A stretch of DNA of 57,710 bases from Fidelibacterota bacterium (GCA_030746535.1 JASLML010000004.1:1-57710), one strand, 5' to 3'; shown: positions 1-8,686, numbered from the stretch's first letter. A program made the numbers and translations. The notes: generated from the sequence alone by a model not told the origin.

Positions 1-1
1 A

Positions 2-27
2 CCCCCCGCAAATGCGGGGGGTTTTTT
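2..27 (+). terminator. Rho-independent terminator at the window edge
   Basis: Perfect 8-bp GC stem (2-9 with 14-21), a 4-base loop and six T at 22-27 on the plus strand. It would end a plus-strand gene lying left of the window, converging on the minus-strand gene that stops at 50. Whether it also works on the minus strand cannot be judged, because the bases left of position 1 are not shown. Confidence 0.85.
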
Positions 28-49
28 ATTTCATCAAGTCTATCAGTAG

Positions 50-934
50 TTAATACGGTACAATCCTGCGCTCTACCGCTTCCCCTTTTTCATTAATCGT
101 GATGATTGCCTTTTCCTTCAAATCATCACGGTACTCATGGATAACCGTTTTCATCAATGATTTATTCTTATCAAAATAATCCTGTTTAATTATCCTCCGT
201 TTTTTATCAAAGATCGTTTCATGGCTGCCGACTGCTGATTTGTCATCCTTAAAATATTCTGACCGAATCATCATTCCGCGGAATGCGGTATCTCTCGAAG
301 CGCTGTAATTAAACCTGTAAAAATATATCCGCTGGCCAAGTCTGTCTTCTACATGCACCTGTTTCGGGCGGCCGTCCTTTCGTGTTTTATAGATCGCTTT
401 CCAGCCGCGGCGTACCTCACTTGCAGCATCGTTGAATAATACCTTATCCAAAGCAATGATAGTTTCGCTTGAATGAAATTCAATCGTGTAATCTTTGGAT
501 TCCGGCTTTAAGCGGTATGTCCATTTCCGCCGTCCGGACGGCAGTATTTCGGTTACCGAGCTTACGCTCCCGTCCGGGGTGACGACCGCCTCAAAATGCT
601 TCCGCCCCCGTGCTTCGCTTCTGGTAAGCCCTTTCCCGAGTTCCGTCCTTCGCGGATTCCATGATGTGTAATACAGCTTAAGAGATTTTGTCTTCTTCGC
701 TTTCTTTCTTCCGGGTTTGTCCCACGGCGCCGGAATGTATTCGATATTCAGCAGTTTGCCGTTACTGTCATACACTGCCTTGAAATGCGGCTTACCCTTT
801 ACATCCTTCGCATCCGCTTCATTTCGTAAAATGTGTGACCGAAGCTGTTTAGTGTGGAAATATTTGACCGTTGTTGTATCGCTCTTCCCTTGCAAACAAA
901 CAGCGGCAGAGGTTATAAATATAATGAATCGCAT
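50..934 (-). CDS. Hypothetical exported protein with repeated basic/aromatic modules
   Basis: 294 residues with a short hydrophobic N-terminus (1-16) that looks like a signal peptide. There is a Cys at 13, but no canonical lipobox. The body is basic and carries a loosely repeated motif of the form G-K/R-x-H-F-x-A-V followed by a D-G turn (near residues 46, 109 and 175). The C-terminal third has short tandem strand-turn units (FDKKRRIIK, YFDKNKSLMK, INEKGEAV) that recall MORN/YwqK-type repeats. It starts 3 bases after the PEGA-domain gene and is last in the yqeY-cvpA-dnaG run. I do not recognise the family. Periplasmic or surface location is inferred. Confidence 0.7.
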   Translation of the reverse strand: MRFIIFITSAAVCLQGKSDTTTVKYFHTKQLRSHILRNEADAKDVKGKPHFKAVYDSNGKLLNIEYIPAPWDKPGRKKAKKTKSLKLYYTSWNPRRTELGKGLTRSEARGRKHFEAVVTPDGSVSSVTEILPSGRRKWTYRLKPESKDYTIEFHSSETIIALDKVLFNDAASEVRRGWKAIYKTRKDGRPKQVHVEDRLGQRIYFYRFNYSASRDTAFRGMMIRSEYFKDDKSAVGSHETIFDKKRRIIKQDYFDKNKSLMKTVIHEYRDDLKEKAIITINEKGEAVERRIVPY

Positions 935-937
935 TAC

Positions 938-1396
938 TTATCCCAGCGCCCAGCCGACCAATCCTACAAACAGAATCATAACCGTAAATCCTATCGCATT
1001 CCCGGTTTTCAATTTCCTGTCATAATGGTCAACCTCAGCTTCGATGCTCTGGTATGCAAGTGCAACATTTCCGATTTCGCCTTCTTCCACATAAATATCC
1101 TGTGCACCCATTTTTACAATATCCCTGATGCGCCTGTCTGTTGAAATGGCTCTCATGGATTCATCTTTTACGTCCGGGAAATAGCTTACGCGGTGCCATC
1201 CCGGTGAAACATCTATTGGATCTTTCAGCGGCGAATCGCCTACATGGTGGCCGTCAACATAAATCGGGATTCCCTGTGCATCGCACACGATGCTTATTGC
1301 GGTTTGTTTCGGAGCTTTATCCCACTTCACTTCCTGAGAAACTGCAAAACTGAGATTGCCGGCAATTACCGCAGTCATAACTCCGATGAATTTCAT
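938..1396 (-). CDS. PEGA-domain membrane protein
   Basis: 152 residues: N-terminal signal peptide (about 1-20, cleavage near AVSQ), a PEGA-like beta module (about 33-75, with IPIYVDGHHVGDSPL and an aromatic PGWH turn), a short polar linker, and a C-terminal transmembrane helix (about 133-151). PEGA domains are small surface or periplasmic beta folds, often in cell-wall associated proteins. The start codon overlaps the dnaG stop by 4 bases (ATGA type), so translation is probably coupled to dnaG. The specific role is unknown. Confidence 0.75.
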   Translation of the reverse strand: MKFIGVMTAVIAGNLSFAVSQEVKWDKAPKQTAISIVCDAQGIPIYVDGHHVGDSPLKDPIDVSPGWHRVSYFPDVKDESMRAISTDRRIRDIVKMGAQDIYVEEGEIGNVALAYQSIEAEVDHYDRKLKTGNAIGFTVMILFVGLVGWALG

Positions 1397-3135
1397 TCGA
1401 TCGCTTCCAGTTCTTTCTGGAGGCTTGCAATTTCATTAACCTGTTCCGAGCCGTCACCGCCGGCCGCTTCTAAATCTCTGAGCGCAAGCCTTGCGGCTTT
1501 GATTCGGTCTTTCAGCTTTTGGGTTTTCAGCGATTTGATGCACTCCATCAGAGCTTGTTCGGAATCTGAAAGATCATAATCCTCCATAAAAAGTGCGGAT
1601 ACTTTTTCTCTTTCCTCTTTTTCTTCCAAACGGCCGAGAATTTCCGGAATTGTCAATTCATCCTTTTTATCCAGAATGAATCCAATGATTTTTTTCAGCA
1701 GCGGATCGGTGAAATATTCTGTATCAACTTTGGAAGAATACTGCTCAAGAAAGCGGCTGTCCTGTGATGCCAGAATCCGCACAATTTCCGCCTGTGCCCT
1801 CGCTTCCACCGTTGTGAATAAATCCGGTTCCGGGCCGGTTTCCGGTTCAGAGGAACGCTTCCGCTTCGATTGGCTTTTAAACATGCGAATCACTTCCACA
1901 TCATCCAATCCTGCGGATGACGCCAGCGATTTCAGAAAATCATCACGAATGACGGGATCCTTGATCCCGGATATTTCTCTCAAAATATCGCGAATCAATT
2001 CCGACCGTTCCGCGGAAGACATGGCATCCATGGAAACCGATTCCAGGTGAAATTTTAAGAGCGGTTTTGCATTTTCTATTGCAGCGGTCAACGGTTCAGG
2101 GCCGTTATTGCGGACCCAGTCGTCCGGATCGGTGTCCGCCGGAACGCTAACCATCGCCGGCTCTACGGTGCCTCTCAATAGAATATAACCTGCGCGGACT
2201 GCAGCACGAATTCCCGCTTCGTCTCCATCGTAAACTACCGACACTTTCTTTGTGAATTTCCCAAGCTGATTGACATGGTTTTGAGTTAAAGCGGTTCCGG
2301 ATACCGCCACCACATTTTTAATGCCCGATTGATAGATTTGAAGCAGATCGGTATAACCTTCTACCAAAATTGCATGGCGATTGTCTCTAATTTCCGATTT
2401 AGTTTTATCCATTCCGTAGAGCGTGTCGCTTTTTTTATACAGCGGTGTTTCCGGGGAATTCAAATATTTTGCCGGATCGTTGGAAGAAAAAATACGTCCG
2501 CCGAATGCAATCACCTTCCCCGAAGGATTGGATATCGGAAACATAATGCGTGAGCGGAACCGGTCGAAAAATCCGGTTTGACCTTTATTGAATAATCCGC
2601 TCTTCTCAAGAACTTCATCTGAATACACGCCGCGGCAGGTGTTGAGAAGCACATTGTCAGATTCCGGGGCAAATCCTACACGAAACAATTTTATGGAATC
2701 CTCCGAAAGTCCTCTCTCTTTCAAATAAGATAGTGCTGCCGATCCCCTTTCCGAAAACAAAATTCCGTGGAACAAATCTGCCGCTTTTTCATGGATTTCA
2801 TACATGCCGCTGAAGAATTCGCTTGAGCCGGTGCCTTCTTCAAAATTCACTTCAATTCCATACCTCTCGCCGAGCGATTTTACCGATTCCACAAAACTCA
2901 GTTTTTCGTGCTCCATGATAAAATTGATCGCATTACCGCCGGCACCGCAACCGAAGCAGTGGTAGATGCCTTTATCCGGGGCAACGCTGAATGATGGTGT
3001 TTTTTCCTGATGAAACGGGCAAAGGCCAAAATAATTCCGTCCGCGCCTTTTCAGGTCAACATACTGATTGACAACATCTAATATGTCCGCAGAATCTCGC
3101 ACACGGTCAATGACATCAGGCGGTATCCGTGCCAT
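1393..3135 (-). CDS. dnaG: DNA primase DnaG
   Basis: 580 residues, normal for the family. Makes RNA primers for replication at the fork with the DnaB helicase. The N-terminal CHC2 zinc domain has C39, H42, C60 and C63. The basic RNA-polymerase-core motif RFRSRIMFP is at 192-200 and FGGR at 211-214. The TOPRIM domain has E259 (LVEGYTD) and D303/D305 (YDGDEAG). The C-terminal helicase-binding region (about 430-580) is divergent and charged, as is usual. It directly abuts cvpA upstream and overlaps the PEGA gene downstream. All catalytic residues I can check are present. Confidence 0.98.
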   Translation of the reverse strand: MARIPPDVIDRVRDSADILDVVNQYVDLKRRGRNYFGLCPFHQEKTPSFSVAPDKGIYHCFGCGAGGNAINFIMEHEKLSFVESVKSLGERYGIEVNFEEGTGSSEFFSGMYEIHEKAADLFHGILFSERGSAALSYLKERGLSEDSIKLFRVGFAPESDNVLLNTCRGVYSDEVLEKSGLFNKGQTGFFDRFRSRIMFPISNPSGKVIAFGGRIFSSNDPAKYLNSPETPLYKKSDTLYGMDKTKSEIRDNRHAILVEGYTDLLQIYQSGIKNVVAVSGTALTQNHVNQLGKFTKKVSVVYDGDEAGIRAAVRAGYILLRGTVEPAMVSVPADTDPDDWVRNNGPEPLTAAIENAKPLLKFHLESVSMDAMSSAERSELIRDILREISGIKDPVIRDDFLKSLASSAGLDDVEVIRMFKSQSKRKRSSEPETGPEPDLFTTVEARAQAEIVRILASQDSRFLEQYSSKVDTEYFTDPLLKKIIGFILDKKDELTIPEILGRLEEKEEREKVSALFMEDYDLSDSEQALMECIKSLKTQKLKDRIKAARLALRDLEAAGGDGSEQVNEIASLQKELEAIE

Positions 3136-3693
3136 TCAGCGATTCTCTTCTTCTGTGTCTGATTCAGATTCTTCCATAAAAGATGTAATAAATGCCTGTC
3201 CCTTTTGAACAGGATCTTCCCAATGGAAGGTTTTGATCAATTGATGGCGTGTTTTCTGCAAATTCCCCGCAAGCCTCGATTCTCTTAAAATTAATCCGGA
3301 CCACCCTGAATCAGGAAACAATTCGGCCATCCAGAGAAAAGCCGTCAGCACTAATCCTCCTTTTAAAAATCCGAAGATGAACCCCATGGACCGGTTCATC
3401 CATTTCGTTCCGGTGGACATCATTGCAATATGAACCATTTTTGTCAGAATGCGCACTCCCAGAAGTGTAGCGGTAAAAACAGCGGTGAATCCAAAAAAAA
3501 GCATTACAGTGCCGTTGAACGAAAATACTTTCAGCAGAACGGTCGAAACACCGACGTAATATTTAAAGCCGAAAATGACGGCAAGGACTAAGCCGATGAG
3601 GCGGCCGAACTCTTCAATCAATCCTCGTTTATAGCCGATGATACCGAGCCCGGCCATAAAGAAAACAGCAAGCGCATCGAGGAACCATCCCAT
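3136..3693 (-). CDS. cvpA: CvpA family inner-membrane protein
   Basis: 185 residues with four predicted transmembrane helices (about 5-23, 27-46, 63-85, 100-122) and a soluble acidic tail. The pattern is that of CvpA (colicin V production) proteins: a G-x-x-R-G-L-I-E-E turn after helix 1 and an N-R-S-M-G-F-I-F-G stretch before helix 4. In other bacteria CvpA is linked to envelope homeostasis, but its biochemical role is unsettled. It sits between yqeY and dnaG with 3-base and 0-base gaps, so it is co-transcribed with them. Confidence 0.88.
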   Translation of the reverse strand: MGWFLDALAVFFMAGLGIIGYKRGLIEEFGRLIGLVLAVIFGFKYYVGVSTVLLKVFSFNGTVMLFFGFTAVFTATLLGVRILTKMVHIAMMSTGTKWMNRSMGFIFGFLKGGLVLTAFLWMAELFPDSGWSGLILRESRLAGNLQKTRHQLIKTFHWEDPVQKGQAFITSFMEESESDTEEENR

Positions 3694-3696
3694 GCG

Positions 3697-4140
3697 TCAG
3701 CCGAGCAGTTCCCGGAGAATTGCCTGCGCCTGTTTTCCGTCAATTTGCCCAGCGCCGCGCTTCATCACTTCCGGCATAACCTTGCCGATGTCGCTCATGG
3801 ATTCTGCGCCTACATCAGCCACAATTTCTTCCACGATTGCCCGGATTGCCGATTCGTCCATCATTTGCGGAAGATAGGTTTTAATTAAATCAGCTTCAGC
3901 CTGCTCAGACGCTGCAAGCTCATCTCTGCCGGCATTTTTATACTGTTCCACTGATTCCTTCCGCTGCTTCTCCAGCAAACGAAGCGCCTTTATTTCTTCA
4001 TCTTCAGTTAATGCGTCCCGTTTTTCAATTTGCTTATCTTTTAGCTTGGCAACCACGGTTCTCAGCGCAGACGCTTTTTCTTTTTCGCCTGCTTTCATTG
4101 CGGCATACATATCTTTTTGAATCTGTTCCATTAAGCTCAT
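3697..4140 (-). CDS. yqeY: GatB/YqeY domain protein
   Basis: 147 residues from the ATG at 4140. That start has a good GGAG ribosome site nine bases upstream, whereas a longer reading would overlap the methyltransferase. The whole protein is the helical GatB/YqeY tail domain, with the typical SLMEQIQKDM start, the middle ALRLLEKQRKES region and the C-terminal GQIDGKQAQAIL helix. The domain is shared with the tRNA-binding tail of GatB amidotransferase subunits. YqeY is thought to act near tRNA metabolism, but this is not proven. It often neighbours dnaG, as here. Confidence 0.93.
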   Translation of the reverse strand: MSLMEQIQKDMYAAMKAGEKEKASALRTVVAKLKDKQIEKRDALTEDEEIKALRLLEKQRKESVEQYKNAGRDELAASEQAEADLIKTYLPQMMDESAIRAIVEEIVADVGAESMSDIGKVMPEVMKRGAGQIDGKQAQAILRELLG

Positions 4141-4153
4141 GATTTCTCCGTTA

Positions 4154-4990
4154 TTACGTTTGGTCAATTTTTTTCATGGCAAGTACAACACGGTCTTTGT
4201 CAAGATCAATTCCGATAAACCTGCGCCCAAGCGTTTTTGCCGCTGTTCCGGAAGCGCCTTTTCCCATAAACGGGTCCAGCACCCAGTTCAGTTTGAAAGA
4301 ATTCGTTTTTAGCATTTTCTCATGCAGCGCGCCCGGAATTGGCTCATCCATTTCATCAGAGAAAATTTCCGGCCATAAATTTGTACCGCTTTTATCGGAT
4401 TTGTTTTCATCTCTGAACAAGAATGAGTTCGTCTTTGCCGCAAACCAAATATCTCCGATCTCGTTTCTGTATTGTTCTGAACTTTGCGATGCCCGTCTGT
4501 TTTTCCATGTAATTCTAGTCTGCACTTTAAACTGATTGCTCAATAAACCGTGGTACATCCCCGAAAGGCGCCATCCGCAAAAAAGATAGATTGAACCCGT
4601 ATTTTTTAATATTCGGAATGCTTCCTTGAGCCATGACTCATTCCACGCATAATAATCCTGAAGCGTCATACGCCCGCCGGACGGAAGGTTTGTTCCTTTG
4701 GGATATTCCGGCGGTTTGGTGATAATAAGATCAATAGAATTATCCGGAAGTTTTTTTAATCCCGTGATCGCATCGCCGTGATAAAGCCCTTCGGACAATT
4801 CTCCGTCAACCTGTTTTATATCGCCAATTGTCTGCACTGCGGCGAGGTACCGGTTAAGATCGGAAACGGTTAATCCCGACACAGGCTCCAGCGGATGAGA
4901 GAACAGCGGATCAAATGATTCTTTTTCGTGCTCAGGCATGTGAAAATTTAGAACGGCATTCGGGTAACAAAAAACGAATCCACATTCCAT
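4154..4990 (-). CDS. DNA methyltransferase-like protein, beta class, with degenerate motif IV
   Basis: About 278 residues from ATG 4990; ATG 4939 is the alternative, and neither has a clear ribosome site. The order is motif IV (DLIITKPPEY, about 87-96) followed by the AdoMet-binding DPFMGKG (239-245) and a GIDLD strand, which is the beta-class arrangement of N6-adenine/N4-cytosine methylases. Normally motif IV reads D/N/S-P-P-Y/F/W; here it is K-P-P-E, so activity is doubtful. No restriction gene lies next to it, so it would be an orphan. It is first in the yqeY-cvpA-dnaG direction and is divergent from arsC. An upstream extension to 5215 is only the antisense of arsC. Confidence 0.8.
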   Translation of the reverse strand: MECGFVFCYPNAVLNFHMPEHEKESFDPLFSHPLEPVSGLTVSDLNRYLAAVQTIGDIKQVDGELSEGLYHGDAITGLKKLPDNSIDLIITKPPEYPKGTNLPSGGRMTLQDYYAWNESWLKEAFRILKNTGSIYLFCGWRLSGMYHGLLSNQFKVQTRITWKNRRASQSSEQYRNEIGDIWFAAKTNSFLFRDENKSDKSGTNLWPEIFSDEMDEPIPGALHEKMLKTNSFKLNWVLDPFMGKGASGTAAKTLGRRFIGIDLDKDRVVLAMKKIDQT

Positions 4991-4992
4991 GT

Positions 4993-5020
4993 TTGACAAA
5001 TATACAGCCGCATGTAAACT
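4993..5020 (+). promoter_or_regulatory. Candidate promoter of the arsC unit
   Basis: TTGACA at 4993-4998 and TAAACT at 5015-5020 with a 16-base spacer. The GTG start of arsC follows nine bases after the -10 and has no Shine-Dalgarno sequence, so the transcript would be nearly leaderless. The site lies in the 39-base gap between divergent genes. Confidence 0.45.
5000..5005 (-). promoter_or_regulatory. Candidate -10 box of the methyltransferase/dnaG unit
   Basis: TATATT on the minus strand, nine bases before the ATG at 4990, interleaved with the arsC promoter. I see no convincing -35. If real, the mRNA would be nearly leaderless, which fits the missing ribosome site. Confidence 0.3.
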
Positions 5021-5029
5021 TGCCTTGCC

Positions 5030-5449
5030 GTGGAAAAGGAAAAAGTTATTTTTATCTGTACCGGAAATTCCTGCCGATCCCAAATGGCGGAGGGGCTGCT
5101 TCGCGACATTGCCGGCGACCGTTTCGAAGTATTCAGCGCAGGAACACATCCCTCCATTGTCCATCCGAATGCCATCGCCGTTATGGAAGAAATCGGCATT
5201 GATATCAGCGGACATTCATCCGACGGGATTGACGGCTATATATCCGCCGGAATGGACACGGTAATTACTGTCTGCGACAGTGCGAATCAATCCTGCCCGG
5301 TATTTCCAGGCGATATAAATCGGATGCACTGGAGTATCTCTGACCCGTTCAGCGGATGGGATTTAAATCCGGATCAGTTAGACAGTTTCCGGGAATGCAG
5401 AGAAACAATTAGGGAAAGAATTAAGGAATACATTTCACATTCTGGTTAA
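5030..5449 (+). CDS. arsC: Arsenate reductase, thioredoxin-coupled type
   Basis: 139 residues with a GTG start. Low-molecular-weight phosphatase fold that reduces arsenate to arsenite. The P-loop is C10-TGNSC-R16 (CX5R) and the resolving pair is C82 and C89 in VCDSANQSCP. These fall at the same numbers as the redox cysteines of the Staphylococcus pI258 enzyme, which supports an arsenate reductase rather than a plain tyrosine phosphatase. A PFSGWD loop carries the general-acid Asp region. No arsenite efflux pump or ArsR lies nearby, so arsenate resistance would depend on genes elsewhere. The downstream surface protein begins 3 bases after its stop. Confidence 0.9.
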   Translation: MEKEKVIFICTGNSCRSQMAEGLLRDIAGDRFEVFSAGTHPSIVHPNAIAVMEEIGIDISGHSSDGIDGYISAGMDTVITVCDSANQSCPVFPGDINRMHWSISDPFSGWDLNPDQLDSFRECRETIRERIKEYISHSG

Positions 5450-5452
5450 TAT

Positions 5453-8400
5453 TTGAAATTCAGGAGGACAATCTCGATTATAACTTATTTCACCTCGACC
5501 ATGTTCGGTCAGGTTGTGATAACTGAAGTCATGTACGACCTTGTCGGTACGGATTCTCCAAATGAATTCATTGAATTATTCAACCTTTCCGAGACTGATA
5601 CAGCCGACCTCATCGGATACAGCATCAAAGATAAATCGTCTCAGGATGCGCTGATAGATTCTGGGTACGGGCTATCGGTTCCTCCCCAATCCTACGCACT
5701 GATATTTGAAGGCGATTATTCTTTTTCTGCCGGCATCTACGCTGATTCTATCCCAAACGATGTCATTCTTATAAAGGTAGACGACTCCAGCATCGGGAAC
5801 GGACTTTCCACATCGGATTCCCTTTATTTAATGGACAGCACCGGCATTGTAACAGATTCGCTCGGATGGTCCGATATTGCTCCGGATGGATTTTCACTGG
5901 AAAAGGTGCGGCTTGCTCTTCCAAACTTTGCAGGGAATTGGGATGTAAGCAGAGATTCGCTTGGTTCGCCGGGAAGCGTAAACAGCGTATTGCCATTCAC
6001 TATTGACGGAAAGCTGCTGACGGATTCTCTTTCGCTGACACCGGGCGTTGTTTCATCTTCGGAACTTGTTACGCTGAGTGGGAAGGTGATGAATAACGGC
6101 ACGCAAACCATTTCGGGAGAAATTATAATTTCATCCGGCGGGACTGATCTGGAAAATATTGATGTATCCAATCTGGCGGAACTTGACACGTCTGACTTTG
6201 AAACAACCCTTGGGCCTTTCACTTCCGGAAGCCATTCGATCTCCGTTCATTTCCAGGTTTCCGGAGATGAGGACACCACAAATAATGTCGGAACTGTAAG
6301 CGCCGGGGTTCGATTTTCGGAAGGTGCTATCACGCTTAATGAATTCATGCCGCAGCCGGCATCGGGGTTTGCGGAATTTGTCGAAGTTCTGAACCAAACA
6401 GAAAATTCTGTTAACATGGAAAATTGGCGGATTGCGGATGCTGTTGAGGGCTCAAATTATCTTTTCCCCAGTGTGGAACTCTCATCCGGAAGCTTTGCAG
6501 TAATTGCGGATGATTCCAGCCTTGTTTCCTTCGTGCCGGATTCTGTACCGTATATCGTTCCGTCCGCCGGATTCCCTACTCTGAACAATTCCTCCGATGA
6601 GATTCGGATTTTTGATCCGCTCGACACGCGCATTGATTCCTTGAGTTACGATTCCGATTTTGGATACGCTTCCGGCGTATCCGCTGAAAAGATCTTCCCC
6701 GACAGCAATTCGATGGATGCTGCCAACTGGTCAGCTTCAATGGATCAAAACGGCATGACACCGGGATACATCAATTCGATTACACCAAGAGAAATCGACG
6801 GAGCCATTGTAAGCAGCGCCGTGTTGTACGCGCCGCTTCCGCCAGCAGCATACGATTCGGTAACATTTTCCATTCCCATCCGAAACGACGGCCTAAATCA
6901 GATTTCCGGTAATGTGTCGGTCGCGGAAAACAATACAGAGATCGGAACAGGATCCTTCGCAAATCTGAGTTCATTTGATACATCCCTCATATCCGTAGCC
7001 GTTCCGCCTTTCGAATCAGGAGAATCCTTCGTTTCTATTACGCTTTCCGTAATCGGTGATATGGATTCCACCGATAACAGCGCTGAAGACACTGTTTACG
7101 TCCGCTTCCCTTTTGAAACGGTGCAGATTAATGAATTCATGGCCATGCCGAACAACGACCAGGCTGAGTTCATCGAACTTGTTGTTCAAAATTCGGTGTT
7201 GTTCAAGGGGTGGTCTTTTTCCGATAATACTCTTTCTAAATCCTTTCTTCCTGAAGAATCCTTTACCAGCGGTGATTATGTTGTGATTGCCGCCGACTCC
7301 ATCATTGCTTCATACGCGCCTGCCGGTGCATCGGTAATTGTTCCGGATGACGGTTTCCCCGCACTCAATAACTCCGGCGACGGTATCTATCTATTCGATC
7401 TCACAGGAAGCGTTATTGATTCGCTCATCTATTCTTCGTCCTGGCCCACTGCCTCTGAAATTTCATCCGAAAAACTCCGGCCGGAATTTGAATCTGCGGA
7501 TGAAAGCAGCTGGGCGCTTTCTATCGAAGTCGGAGGCATGACTCCCGGATCTGCCAATTCCGTAACCCTGTTTGAAACGGACGGAAAACTCCTTCAGGAT
7601 TCCATATCGCTGTCGCCTCAATATCCAGCTGCTTCCGAATCATCGATCCTTTCAGTTCAGGTTGTAAATGCCGGTGTGCAGTCTATCAGTGGAACGATTT
7701 CTGTAGAGGAAGATGACGAAGAAATTGGAAGTGCATCCTTTTCTTCCATAGCATTTCGGGACACATCCACGGTGACAGCTTCGATCCCTGTTCTGTCTTC
7801 CGGCGCGCATCCGATCGTTATTTCTTTAGATGTAACCGGCGACGAAAATTCCTCGAATGATATCGGCTATTACACCATTCTTGTTTCTTACCCGTTTGCG
7901 TCGGTTGTCATCAATGAATTTTTCTCACAGCCTGACACAACTCAGACAGAATTCATTGAACTGTACAATGGGAATAATACTAACCTTTCCGGATGGGGCA
8001 TCAGCGACAACACAAAAACGGTAAAGGTTTTTTCAAATAATAACGCTGTTTCTGAATATGTCGTTATTGCAGACAACGACAGTTTGCTTTCCGCAATGTA
8101 TCCAAGTGCTGATATACGCAGCGTTCCGGATGGCTTTCCTGCTTTGAATAATTCAGCTGATGCGATCTACCTCTATGATATGACGGGATTCATTATTGAT
8201 TCGCTCATCTATTCGGAAGACTGGCCGCTGTTTCCAACGAGATCCGCAGAAAAGCTGCGTCCTGAGTTTACATCCAATGATTCTTCAAGATGGGCCGTTG
8301 CAGTGAACAATACCGGCATGACTCCAGGATCGCAAAATAGCGTTTATTTTGAAGAACTCGCCAATGCGGGAAGCATCGTGTTCGAGCCGAATCCATTCTC

Positions 8401-8686
8401 CCCGGATGGCGATGGCCATGAGGACATTCTTCATATGAAGTATAAACTTCCATACGAAACGGCTGTCATTAAAATTGAGATATTTGACGTTGTCGGCCGA
8501 AGCATCGCAGCGCCGTATTGGAATATTTATACGGCGCAGGAAAGTATCCTCACATGGGATGGGACAAAGAAAAACGGTGAACCGGCAAGAATCGGTATTT
8601 ATATTGTCAAAACCACTGCCCGAGACGGAACTTCCGGGCAGCTATGGGAAGATGTGCAAACAATCGTATTGGCAAAACAACTGTAA
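5453..8686 (+). CDS. Large modular surface protein: four lamin-tail domains, three CARDB-like domains, FlgD-like C-terminus
   Basis: 1077 residues. TTG start chosen because it gives a clean signal peptide (about 1-20, ending MFGQ) directly after arsC; the ribosome site is weak. Four lamin-tail-like modules begin near residues 21, 293, 557 and 818, each with an N-E-F/V-M then E-F-I-E-L signature and a later F-P-A-L-N-N-S turn. Three CARDB-like adhesion modules lie between them (about 184, 447, 707, starting IDG/TDG). The unit repeats every 260-270 residues. The end (from about 977, NPFSPDGDGHED) is a FlgD/gliding-type Ig domain with DVVGR and WDG motifs, seen on many FCB-group exported proteins. 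It is probably a cell-surface or secreted adhesion or scaffold protein. Target unknown; no catalytic domain seen. Confidence 0.88.
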   Translation: MKFRRTISIITYFTSTMFGQVVITEVMYDLVGTDSPNEFIELFNLSETDTADLIGYSIKDKSSQDALIDSGYGLSVPPQSYALIFEGDYSFSAGIYADSIPNDVILIKVDDSSIGNGLSTSDSLYLMDSTGIVTDSLGWSDIAPDGFSLEKVRLALPNFAGNWDVSRDSLGSPGSVNSVLPFTIDGKLLTDSLSLTPGVVSSSELVTLSGKVMNNGTQTISGEIIISSGGTDLENIDVSNLAELDTSDFETTLGPFTSGSHSISVHFQVSGDEDTTNNVGTVSAGVRFSEGAITLNEFMPQPASGFAEFVEVLNQTENSVNMENWRIADAVEGSNYLFPSVELSSGSFAVIADDSSLVSFVPDSVPYIVPSAGFPTLNNSSDEIRIFDPLDTRIDSLSYDSDFGYASGVSAEKIFPDSNSMDAANWSASMDQNGMTPGYINSITPREIDGAIVSSAVLYAPLPPAAYDSVTFSIPIRNDGLNQISGNVSVAENNTEIGTGSFANLSSFDTSLISVAVPPFESGESFVSITLSVIGDMDSTDNSAEDTVYVRFPFETVQINEFMAMPNNDQAEFIELVVQNSVLFKGWSFSDNTLSKSFLPEESFTSGDYVVIAADSIIASYAPAGASVIVPDDGFPALNNSGDGIYLFDLTGSVIDSLIYSSSWPTASEISSEKLRPEFESADESSWALSIEVGGMTPGSANSVTLFETDGKLLQDSISLSPQYPAASESSILSVQVVNAGVQSISGTISVEEDDEEIGSASFSSIAFRDTSTVTASIPVLSSGAHPIVISLDVTGDENSSNDIGYYTILVSYPFASVVINEFFSQPDTTQTEFIELYNGNNTNLSGWGISDNTKTVKVFSNNNAVSEYVVIADNDSLLSAMYPSADIRSVPDGFPALNNSADAIYLYDMTGFIIDSLIYSEDWPLFPTRSAEKLRPEFTSNDSSRWAVAVNNTGMTPGSQNSVYFEELANAGSIVFEPNPFSPDGDGHEDILHMKYKLPYETAVIKIEIFDVVGRSIAAPYWNIYTAQESILTWDGTKKNGEPARIGIYIVKTTARDGTSGQLWEDVQTIVLAKQL

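Noticed and set aside
1676-2050. Plus-strand open frame of 124 codons
   Set aside because: Antisense of dnaG with low-complexity Ser-rich translation and no ribosome site; typical shadow frame.
4154-4990. Restriction-modification system
   Set aside because: No endonuclease or specificity gene nearby, and the methylase motif IV is degenerate.
4991-5215. N-terminal extension of the methyltransferase by 75 residues
   Set aside because: It is the antisense of arsC, whose cysteine motifs are well conserved; the extension has no family features.
5030-5449. Arsenic resistance operon
   Set aside because: Only the reductase is present; no ArsR, efflux pump or methylase is adjacent.
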